Below the pieces are notes generated by a model. That model did no database searches, was not told where the DNA came from, and was given only the letters and a program-made list of their open reading frames with translations. Shown here piece by piece: positions 1-6,585 of a DNA stretch of 42,448 nucleotides (within the stretch, counting starts at the first letter, position 1; each line of letters starts with the position of its first letter). Origin of the DNA: Oceanispirochaeta sp. M1. Lineage in GTDB: Bacteria > Spirochaetota > Spirochaetia > DSM-2461. The stretch is taken from assembly GCF_003346715.1 (NCBI RefSeq), contig NZ_QQPQ01000040.1:1-42448 (forward strand), in the 5' to 3' direction. A program made the position numbers and the translations under genes.

Positions 1-110
1 AACTATATGATTATGTAAATTGGTATAATAATAAAAGGATTCATGGGTCTCTGGGGTATTTAACACCAGTGGAATACAAAACTTTGATGTCCGAGAAAAT
101 AGTGTCCTAA
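1..110 (+). CDS. IS3-family transposase (OrfB), C-terminal end, partial
   Basis: Reading from base 3, about 35 codons end at the TAA at 108-110. The peptide contains YNNKRIHGSLGYLTPVEY, the hallmark C-terminus of the DDE integrase domain of IS3-family (IS150-like) OrfB transposases. The rest lies beyond the left window edge. The end of the reading frame meets the convergent response-regulator gene, whose last codons are supplied by the insertion-sequence terminus. IS3 elements usually end in CA on this side; the CA at 126-127 is the most likely right terminus, but the other end is needed to prove it. The family call is firm; the exact IS boundary is inferred. Confidence 0.9.
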   Translation, partial: LYDYVNWYNNKRIHGSLGYLTPVEYKTLMSEKIVS

Positions 111-127
111 AAGGGGTTGCCGATCCA
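1..127 (+). mobile_element. Right end of an IS3-family insertion sequence
   Basis: The transposase 3' end (to 110) is followed by a short non-coding tail in which AAAAGGGGTTG and the CA at 126-127 resemble an IS3-type terminal inverted repeat. Homology of the flanking response regulator stops at about this point. The left end and any target duplication are outside the window. Confidence 0.65.
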
Positions 128-1363
128 AATAACAGATAGTACCCAGTCAAACATCTGCTCCAGATTTCGAAACAGTGTCATTTTCTCAAGCACATCTTCC
201 TGCAGAACTTCATCAAGATTGACACCGATAGATTCTGAAAAATTCACAAGGATATTCACCATATTGATAATATAGGGCCGGTAGTTTGTTATAGTCTTAC
301 TATCTCTCAATGCATTGAGTTTTAGAGATTCCATAACATTTCGGATTTCCATATCCGTACCGAATTTAACATTGGACATGATGTCATTAATTTCTGAATC
401 ACTGAGACTGAGAACCTTCGGCCTGTCTTTCTCCAGTTGATTGATATAGACAATTCGTCCGGCATTCAGAAAGCGACTGAATCCAAGAGCCTCTTCCGAC
501 TCTTCATAAGCGGCCCGAAGCTCTGAAAAACGGCAGTGCAGATTACTCACACCGATATCGATGGAGACATTCAGATACTGCTCCACCATCTTTACCATCT
601 CATAAAAAACAGGGTCAACCTTCCGTAAAAAGTTCAGACTGTTCTCTTTGACTACAAGGACAATTCCATTATTAAAATGGAAGCTGTAAAAGTCATAGCC
701 ATGACGTTCCAGAATAGACTGAATAACGGAGCGGACAGAGAGCTTTAGCTTTTCATAGTCTATTACATCCTTTGAACTCTGATTACGTTCAGTCTGTACA
801 AAGGCCATGATGTATTTTTTATCATCAAGAGAAATTCCATGCTGTCTCAGATTCTCTATATCTTCACTCTTACTGCTCTTGGATGAGACCAGGTAGGAAG
901 TGAAATAATTATCAATAATAAGAGGAATACTCTGTTCATAACGCTGCCTCAGAATATCAAGATTGTATTTTTCTTTAAATTCTTCATCCAGCTCTATCTT
1001 AAGTTTATCGAGGAAGCGGGATATATCATTCTGGGTGACAGGTTTGGTCAGGTAGCTGGTTACATGAAGTTCCACAGCTTCCCGTGCATATTCAAATTCA
1101 TCAAAACCCGTGATAAATGCGACCCGGGTAGTGGGGAAATCCCTTTTAATAGTCCGAGCAAGTTCAATGCCGTCAACAAAGGGCATCTTAATGTCAGTCA
1201 AAACCACATGAGGATTGTATTTTTCAATAAGCTCCAGGGCGTCGTATCCGTTTCCGGCACTGGCCACAACCTGAAAACCGCTCTCCCCTGAGATTTTGGA
1301 TGAGATTCTCCCACGAACCTCATCCTCATCGTCTACTAGGATCATTCTGTATAACTCATCCAT
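107..1363 (-). pseudogene. YesN-type response regulator, C-terminus truncated by IS3 insertion
   Basis: The N-terminal CheY-like receiver domain (about residues 6-125) has the acidic pair DDE (11-13), phosphoacceptor Asp57 in VLTDIKMP, a switch Thr85 and Lys107 in LTKP. A long central region (about 130-400) matches the linker type of YesN/AraC-class regulators. That family normally ends in an AraC-type double helix-turn-helix of about 100 residues; here the protein stops after DWVLSVI and the last six residues (WIGNPF) are encoded by the adjoining insertion-sequence end. It has therefore probably lost its DNA-binding domain. The ATG at 1361-1363 is preferred over TTG at 1364-1366 because GGAG lies 7 bases upstream. 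No sensor kinase is adjacent. It lies 83 bases downstream of the zinc-ribbon gene and may be the last gene of that operon. Confidence 0.82.
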
Positions 1364-1446
1364 CAAGAGGCTCCTGTTCTATCTAGCTGCAAGGTCCATT
1401 GTCATTCAGAACAGAGGGATTTGTAAAGATAATATTCTTACTCTGC

Positions 1447-1689
1447 TTAATATCCTTTTCCGGCAGACATTACATTGGCAGGGTCAAAGGCATGACAGGG
1501 AGTCACCGCATGAACGGCTCCGCACTCAGGGCATTTGCCCTCGAAGGTCTCCATTTCAAATTCCTTATCGCATACAACACAGGGTACATTGAGGGGCATG
1601 GGCATATACTGTTCTGAAAATCCCATCATTCTTACCTTATCAACTACCTGTTTACCATCTGTAAAACTTCCTGAACATCCGTCGTGCAT
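1447..1689 (-). CDS. Small zinc-ribbon protein, last gene of the Rrf2-controlled operon
   Basis: An 80-residue cytosolic protein with CxxC pairs in PCVVCDKEF and GKCPECGAVH, arranged as a zinc ribbon, plus extra cysteines near the N-terminus (DGCSGS) and in TPCHAFDP. No signal peptide or membrane segment. I do not recognise a named family. It starts at an ATG with AAGGAG about 9 bases upstream and lies about 40 bases after the ABC ATPase gene on the same strand, so co-transcription is likely. With its partners being a CxxC GTPase, an ABC ATPase and a solute-binding-fold protein, a metal-binding accessory or rubredoxin-like electron role is plausible, but this is inference. Confidence 0.7.
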   Translation of the reverse strand: MHDGCSGSFTDGKQVVDKVRMMGFSEQYMPMPLNVPCVVCDKEFEMETFEGKCPECGAVHAVTPCHAFDPANVMSAGKGY

Positions 1690-1728
1690 ATTATTAATCT
1701 CCTTACGATCTTTTTATATTTGCTGGGG

Positions 1729-2733
1729 TCAGTCAAGCAGACTTTCCCCTTGTCTCAGTCTTGTTCTATAACTCAGCAGAGTCCGGTCCAGCTCTTCAAG
1801 CCTTCCCAGAATTGTTCTCTCCTCATCAGTGGTCTCAATTACCTTGGAGATACCGCCGTTTTTAATAACGATTCTCCGGTCTCCCATAAGGGCAAGCACA
1901 GGATCGTGTGTGGCCATAAGGACAATTTTCTCTTCAGAAAGAAGAAGAGAGAGCGCCTTTTTCCTGTCGATTCCCGCATTCTCAATCTCATCAATAAGGA
2001 TAATAGGAGACTGACTCAGAATAGCGGTATCGGCAATCATCAGGGCTCTGGACTGCCCGCCGGAAAGACTGGTGATGGGGGTATCTGGTTGAAACTTCTC
2101 TCCCGCCAGCTTGTTGGCTTCCTCAATGATACGCTCAACCACTTCCGGGCGGTTTTCAACCATACGGCTCTCTGCATGAAGATCAACAAATTCCTCAGCA
2201 GTGAGATCCATGACAAAGTTCATATTCTGTGACAGCTGAGCCACCAGTTTCTTTGCACCCGAAAAACGCCAGGATGAATCAGGAATCTCATCATTGATAA
2301 GAATTTCCCTCTTTGTGGGAGTATCTTTACGGGCGACCCATTCAATATCTCCAAGAAGTCTGCTCTTCCCTGAACCCGTGGGTCCGACAATAGAGATAAC
2401 TTCACTCTTCCGGATGACCAGTTCGTCAAAGCCTTCAGGGTTTCCGGATTTATCCAGTCCCGGAAGGATAGTCAGTGAATGAACCTGCTGGCCCTCATCA
2501 AGAAACTCAAGCATCTGATTGATAAACTCTGTGAGCTGCATCAGAAGCTGCTCTGAATCAAGGGCACGGTCTTCCATTTCTTCTTCATCAAAACGGTCAA
2601 AATATCCCGCCCAGTCGAGTTCGGCGGCCCCCTCTGTTTCCAGGGTATTATTCTTGAAGAAGGAATCCGCAAAGGGATAATCCGTCAGGATTTCTTCTAT
2701 GGTTCTATGTTGTAAACGTTCTTTTGTTATCAT
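1729..2733 (-). CDS. Soluble ABC-type ATPase with N-terminal DUF1858-like helical domain
   Basis: A 334-residue protein. Residues about 1-75 form an acidic helical region beginning RTIEEILTDYPFADSFF, which resembles the DUF1858/ScdA_N type of domain and the N-terminus of the solute-binding-fold protein encoded two genes upstream. The ABC ATPase core has Walker A GPTGSGKS (117-124), a Q-loop near 166, signature LSGGQ (223-227), Walker B IILIDEIE (244-251) and switch His276 in ATHD. No membrane segments exist here and no permease gene is in the operon, so it is probably cytosolic, as SufC is, rather than an importer ATPase. The start overlaps the GTPase stop as ATGA, which implies translational coupling. 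The specific function is unknown. Confidence 0.78.
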   Translation of the reverse strand: MITKERLQHRTIEEILTDYPFADSFFKNNTLETEGAAELDWAGYFDRFDEEEMEDRALDSEQLLMQLTEFINQMLEFLDEGQQVHSLTILPGLDKSGNPEGFDELVIRKSEVISIVGPTGSGKSRLLGDIEWVARKDTPTKREILINDEIPDSSWRFSGAKKLVAQLSQNMNFVMDLTAEEFVDLHAESRMVENRPEVVERIIEEANKLAGEKFQPDTPITSLSGGQSRALMIADTAILSQSPIILIDEIENAGIDRKKALSLLLSEEKIVLMATHDPVLALMGDRRIVIKNGGISKVIETTDEERTILGRLEELDRTLLSYRTRLRQGESLLD

Positions 2734-3437
2734 GTTTTCGGGCCTTTCTCACTTAAATCCATTTTTCGAACATTACCCATCTGAAAACTTTCACCGATTC
2801 TGGTTTCACCCAGACAATAGGAACAGAGAGCCGAAGGCATTGAGAAGCGCAGTTTCTTTCCAACCAGGGTGTCCACATGATCCTTCTCATCAAAAAGGAG
2901 GGTACTCAGTTCAAAGCTTCCCTGCCCGGTAAGGCCATTTATGTTCATGATGACCGCAGAGGGATTCACAAGATTTACACGGCTGGCAAAAACTTCACGC
3001 TCCGCCTGAGAAACAATATCGCCCTTGGTTATGATGACAATATCCGCGGACTTCAGCATAGGACCGATCTTCTTGGGAGTGTTGATACCACTGAGGTTAT
3101 CAATAACACAGACCGCTTTAATATCCTTGATGTAGGGTGAACAGCGATTACAAAGACCTGCTGATTCTGAAATCAGGACATCAAAACCTTCCTTGATTCC
3201 CCACTGAGTAACTTCTTCCACGTTACTTACAAAGAAGTGGTCGGGACACAGTGATCCGGAGAGTCCCTTCTTGACGGGTATTCCCGCTTTTTCATAAAGA
3301 ATGTCATCATCTGTATAGAGACAGTCAAACTTGGCGACACCAACCTTGAGCCCTCTCTGTTTAAGGGAATCAATTGTCTTAAGAATTACAGAGGTCTTTC
3401 CCGACGAGGGGGGACCTGATACAGTTACAAGATTCAT
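2730..3437 (-). CDS. HypB/UreG-like GTPase with CxxC metal-binding motifs
   Basis: A 235-residue SIMIBI-class P-loop GTPase: Walker A GPPSSGKT (8-15), Walker B-like DVLISESAG (86-94) and guanine-specificity motif TKGD (137-140), as in HypB/UreG/CobW metallochaperones. Extra cysteines suit metal or Fe-S handling: C64 in LCPDH, CNRC (96-99) and CSYC (205-208), followed by a distinctive tail with QMGNVRKM. HypB and UreG deliver nickel; the cargo here cannot be read from sequence. The gene overlaps both neighbours by 4 bases (ATGA at each end), so it is tightly coupled to the solute-binding-fold protein and the soluble ABC ATPase. A CobW-like zinc or cobalt chaperone is the main alternative. Confidence 0.78.
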   Translation of the reverse strand: MNLVTVSGPPSSGKTSVILKTIDSLKQRGLKVGVAKFDCLYTDDDILYEKAGIPVKKGLSGSLCPDHFFVSNVEEVTQWGIKEGFDVLISESAGLCNRCSPYIKDIKAVCVIDNLSGINTPKKIGPMLKSADIVIITKGDIVSQAEREVFASRVNLVNPSAVIMNINGLTGQGSFELSTLLFDEKDHVDTLVGKKLRFSMPSALCSYCLGETRIGESFQMGNVRKMDLSEKGPKT

Positions 3438-4678
3438 ACAGCCTCCCTGGATTCACCGACAGATTCATTAAAGATTGTTTCACAGTGATTAATGAGACCG
3501 GCAATATCATGGGAGTAGATATAATCCCAGCCAAGCCACATAAATTTATTTTCAGCTTGAAGCCTGTTGTCCACTTCTGGATGAACAGAAGGAAAAAGGC
3601 CACTATGGGCGAGAACTTCTCCTACAGTACTGGAAGCAAAAAAATCAATTACAGGTTGCAGCTTTTCGATCTTCTGCTTTTTAGAAAGCATAAAGATCGG
3701 ACTGAGAATTGCTCCATCAGATGGCCAGACCGCAGTCATGGTTCCCCCTTCCTTTACCATTTTAGTAAAGAAGTAAGGCATTATAGTTACAATGGGTTTG
3801 TTATTCTTCTTTCTGTCAGACTTGACCATCTGAGAAGGATGCATGGCTTCAAGAAGACTTCGTCCCATCTTGCTAACCCCGTCATCTCCATAGTGTTTAT
3901 GTATGTTTAGCAGTATTGCATTGAACAAGTCAAAATCACCAACAGGGAGAGAGACTCTCTTCTCAAATTCAGGAGCAAGAACATCTTCCCAGCTCTGGGG
4001 CAAGGGCAAATTACCCAACTCAGTAGTATTGATTAAAAAAACTGCAGGAACAACACCAATCATACCATAATGTCCCCGGGGATCTTTCAGATTCAGTCCA
4101 TCAAAGGTAGAATTGAAATGATTCAGATCCGTAGTATCCTCAAAAATTCCAGCCTTTTTAAACTTACCAATTTTCTGTTCATCAAAAAACATATCAAATC
4201 CTGCTGAGATGAAGAGATCAGGAAGAGCCGCTGGATCTTCAATTCCTTCAATATTGTCCTGAACCCAATCAAGTCCCATGGACGCAGCTTTGAGTTCATG
4301 ATTGATATGTACGCTGTGATTTTTCTTATAGTCCTCATTAAAATTATTAAACTTCTCAAGCAAGGGAAGACGTACAGGACAGGGCAGCAGTCCGACAACA
4401 TTCAGTGAATCCTCGTCATCCTTTATATCCGCATCATTCAAGGTGGCATCCACTCCGTTTCTATTCTGCTCAATAGCTTCTTGAAGAAGGTTTGAGAAAA
4501 TCTTCAGATCCAGATTTTTCAGCATAAGCGCCGTATCCAGAGAGATAGTTTTTGCAAACTTTTCTCTTTTATCTTTATCGTTCATCTGGGGGAATCCATT
4601 GGATGCAAATACGGGGATGGTCTCCGGATAATCCTCTATGATCTTATATAATGTATCTTCAGTATTGAAATAACTCAC
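3434..4678 (-). CDS. Solute-binding-fold protein with DUF1858-like N-terminus, no signal peptide
   Basis: A 414-residue protein. Residues about 5-75 are a helical domain with TLYKIIEDYPETIPVFASNG, matching the pattern of DUF1858/ScdA_N domains. From about 93 (VVGLLPCPVRLPLLEKF) to the end it resembles type 2 extracellular solute-binding proteins of ABC importers (SBP_bac / PotD-like). It has no signal peptide, so a binding-protein fold apparently works inside the cytosol, an unusual arrangement. C100 in LLPCPVR is the notable cysteine. The GTG start follows directly after the rrf2 stop (TAA then GTG) with AAGGA about 8 bases upstream; the end overlaps the GTPase start. A role as ligand, metal or oxyanion receptor for the GTPase/ABC pair is inference. 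Confidence 0.72.
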   Translation of the reverse strand: MSYFNTEDTLYKIIEDYPETIPVFASNGFPQMNDKDKREKFAKTISLDTALMLKNLDLKIFSNLLQEAIEQNRNGVDATLNDADIKDDEDSLNVVGLLPCPVRLPLLEKFNNFNEDYKKNHSVHINHELKAASMGLDWVQDNIEGIEDPAALPDLFISAGFDMFFDEQKIGKFKKAGIFEDTTDLNHFNSTFDGLNLKDPRGHYGMIGVVPAVFLINTTELGNLPLPQSWEDVLAPEFEKRVSLPVGDFDLFNAILLNIHKHYGDDGVSKMGRSLLEAMHPSQMVKSDRKKNNKPIVTIMPYFFTKMVKEGGTMTAVWPSDGAILSPIFMLSKKQKIEKLQPVIDFFASSTVGEVLAHSGLFPSVHPEVDNRLQAENKFMWLGWDYIYSHDIAGLINHCETIFNESVGESREAV

Positions 4679-5122
4679 TTATCTATCCTTCCGGGGCTGA
4701 TCCCCGTTATTCACTACTGTTGTAGTAAAATCACTCAGCTTAATATCCTCAAAAGTCTTTAAAATTTCACGATTAATGTTGTTCAGTTTCTGTTCGAAAA
4801 TACAGGCATGAAAACCGCACTGGGAGTAACCCATGGGACAATCTGTCAGATGCACCGGAGATTCGAGAATCTCATACACTTCCAGAAATGAAACATCTTC
4901 GGCAGCTTTGCTTAATACAAAACCACCCGCCGGTCCCCGCTGAGAAGAGACAAGGCCTGCCTTGCTCAGGGACTGGAAAACCTTAGCCAGATGTGCCTCG
5001 GATGCATTAAGCTCTTTAGCAACAACCCGAACATTCAGACGATCTGGAGCCTCTCTGGCGATTAACGCCAGGCCATGAAAACCCAGTGAAGCCGCTTCGG
5101 ATATATTGATCAGATGATTCAA
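4679..5122 (-). CDS. Rrf2-family redox-sensing transcriptional regulator
   Basis: A 147-residue protein with an N-terminal winged helix-turn-helix of the Rrf2 family (about 3-80; LNVRVVAKELNASEAHLAKVFQ region, then GPAGGF wing) and three clustered cysteines C95, C102 and C107 in DCPMGYSQCGFHAC, the expected place for a redox-active Fe-S cluster as in IscR, NsrR and RsrR. The spacing C-x6-C-x4-C differs somewhat from IscR. The start is a TTG at 5120-5122 behind GGGGGAG; a CTG nine bases later is possible. It leads the operon with the solute-binding-fold protein, GTPase, ABC ATPase and zinc ribbon, which predicts regulation by oxidants, nitric oxide or Fe-S status, probably with autoregulation. 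Confidence 0.88.
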   Translation of the reverse strand: MNHLINISEAASLGFHGLALIAREAPDRLNVRVVAKELNASEAHLAKVFQSLSKAGLVSSQRGPAGGFVLSKAAEDVSFLEVYEILESPVHLTDCPMGYSQCGFHACIFEQKLNNINREILKTFEDIKLSDFTTTVVNNGDQPRKDR

Positions 5123-5145
5123 ACTCTCCCCCTATTACTCTATTC

Positions 5146-5161
5146 AGGTACTACAATACCT
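5146..5161. promoter_or_regulatory. Candidate Rrf2 operator (AGGTA-N6-TACCT)
   Basis: The inverted repeat AGGTACTACAATACCT has perfect 5-base arms and overlaps the predicted -10 element of the rrf2 operon. Placement suits autorepression by the Rrf2 protein; binding is inferred only from position. Confidence 0.4.
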
Positions 5162-5182
5162 ATTTAACCTTATTGCGGTCAA
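5153..5182 (-). promoter_or_regulatory. Predicted promoter of the rrf2 operon
   Basis: On the minus strand, TTGACC (5177-5182) and TATTGT (5153-5158) are separated by 18 bases and lie about 30 bases upstream of the rrf2 start codon. The -35 is close to consensus and the -10 is weaker. Confidence 0.5.
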
Positions 5183-5200
5183 TCCAAAATTCATTTTATA

Positions 5201-5246
5201 TGGACGGGAATAGAAAAGAATGCCCTATAATGTAACTAATGTTACA
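5201..5246 (+). promoter_or_regulatory. Predicted promoter and palindromic operator of the diadenylate cyclase gene
   Basis: A perfect -10 TATAAT (5226-5231) has a weak -35 (TGGACG, 5201-5206, 19-base spacing). Immediately downstream, covering the expected start site, is the palindrome TGTAAC-TAAT-GTTACA (5231-5246) with perfect 6-base arms, well placed for a repressor. The regulator is unknown. Confidence 0.5.
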
Positions 5247-5262
5247 CTCAGGAGAGCATAAA

Positions 5263-6576
5263 ATGATTGATTTAAGCAGAGCCATGGAATCCACTCTGAA
5301 AGATAAGGAATCACTCCTTGAGGAGATGATTCAAAACTTTTTTAAAGATAAAACAGAGGATTTCAGGACTCTCATACTCAATGAGTGTCTCAAGAGGGAA
5401 ACCGAGGCCTCCACAATGGTGGGCAGCGGGATTGCTTTTCCCCATTCAGTTATCAAGGAAAATGTAGCACCCCAGGTACTGTGCTGCTACTCACCTGAAG
5501 GAATCCCCTGGAATACTGCAGGTGATAGAGTAAATATAATTATCCTTCTTGTGAGCAATGAGGAAGACCATCTCCCCACCCTTTCCAAGCTTGCCTCCAT
5601 ACTCCAGATTCCCGGAGTTCAGGACAAACTGACAAAGGCCGAACATACAGAGGAAATAACCCAGATACTTCTGGCAGCACAGACACAGAAAGAGAAAACC
5701 CAGTCCAAAGAAAAAGAGATAATCACAAATGCTCTGCTTCAGGAGACAAAGCGACTGGCCTCTGAAATTGAAGAAGCAAAAATCATTCTTTTTTCAAACT
5801 CCCTTATACAGATCATGTCTATTGCAGAGATGCTCAAAGGTCGAGATATAATTCTGGTAAGCAGTAAATCCAGGGTTCTTGACCGAACCAATATGCTGCG
5901 TTCCTCATTCATCAGAATTCATCCTGTACAGGGATTTATAAAGGATCAGAAGGAGATATTAAAACAGCTCTGGTCGGAGAAAATCCTTGAATCTGGAGAT
6001 GTGGTTATCACCCTCTCAGGATTTGAGTTCGAATCCATGGCCCACAGCATATCCATTTTCTCAATACCTGAAGATCTCTACGATGAAGCCCGTGTTCTAA
6101 ACTACAGGATTCCCCATGATGTGAACCTCGAGATACTGAGCAGAGTCATAGCTCTAGCTTCGGAATTATCCAGGCAGGGGCGGGAGGGGAAGCCTGCCGG
6201 AACCATTTTTGTTGTGGGAGAGAATGAGCATATAAAGGACTATTGCAAGCAGCTGATTATAAACCCGTTCGGGGGACTTCAGGAGCATGAGCGAAGCATT
6301 CTTGACCCTGGACTTTCGGAAACGATAAAGGAATTCTCAAAGATTGACGGGGCTTATATTATTGGAAACAGTGGTTATATCCACTCCGGGGGAACCTATC
6401 TTTCAGTTCCGCCTCACCATATAAAACTCCAGCCCGGGCTGGGTGCCAGACACGCGGCGGCTTTAGGGATAACCCTGGTGGCTCCGGTGGCCTCTGTTGT
6501 TATCTCTGAATCAACAGGGCATATCAGAGTATTCTGGGACGGAGTGGAGCAGGACATCTTCAGCCCTGCGGAATAA
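5263..6576 (+). CDS. EIIA - PK_C-like - diadenylate cyclase (DacZ-type) fusion protein
   Basis: A 437-residue protein predicted to make c-di-AMP from two ATP. Domains: residues 1-145 are a fructose/mannitol-type PTS EIIA domain with phosphoacceptor His61 in AFPHSV; about 150-300 resembles the pyruvate-kinase C-terminal alpha/beta domain found in archaeal-type DacZ cyclases; about 305-430 is the DAC (DisA_N) domain, with GTIFVVGE, NPFGG, the DGA motif (362-364) and GARHAAALGIT. The usual RHR motif reads RHA (396-398). No membrane segment. GGAGAG at 5251-5256 selects the ATG at 5263 over the one at 5239. The fusion suggests that sugar-PTS phosphorylation state could gate second-messenger synthesis; activity is unproven because of the altered motif. 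Confidence 0.85.
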   Translation: MIDLSRAMESTLKDKESLLEEMIQNFFKDKTEDFRTLILNECLKRETEASTMVGSGIAFPHSVIKENVAPQVLCCYSPEGIPWNTAGDRVNIIILLVSNEEDHLPTLSKLASILQIPGVQDKLTKAEHTEEITQILLAAQTQKEKTQSKEKEIITNALLQETKRLASEIEEAKIILFSNSLIQIMSIAEMLKGRDIILVSSKSRVLDRTNMLRSSFIRIHPVQGFIKDQKEILKQLWSEKILESGDVVITLSGFEFESMAHSISIFSIPEDLYDEARVLNYRIPHDVNLEILSRVIALASELSRQGREGKPAGTIFVVGENEHIKDYCKQLIINPFGGLQEHERSILDPGLSETIKEFSKIDGAYIIGNSGYIHSGGTYLSVPPHHIKLQPGLGARHAAALGITLVAPVASVVISESTGHIRVFWDGVEQDIFSPAE

Positions 6577-6585
6577 GCCGGTATT

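Noticed and set aside
1684-2232. Plus-strand open frame of 182 codons opposite the ABC ATPase gene
   Set aside because: It is antisense to a clearly functional ABC ATPase and shows no domain or ribosome site; it is a shadow frame.
5239-5262. Earlier ATG for the EIIA-cyclase gene
   Set aside because: It lies inside the start-site palindrome and has no ribosome site; GGAGAG fits the ATG at 5263.
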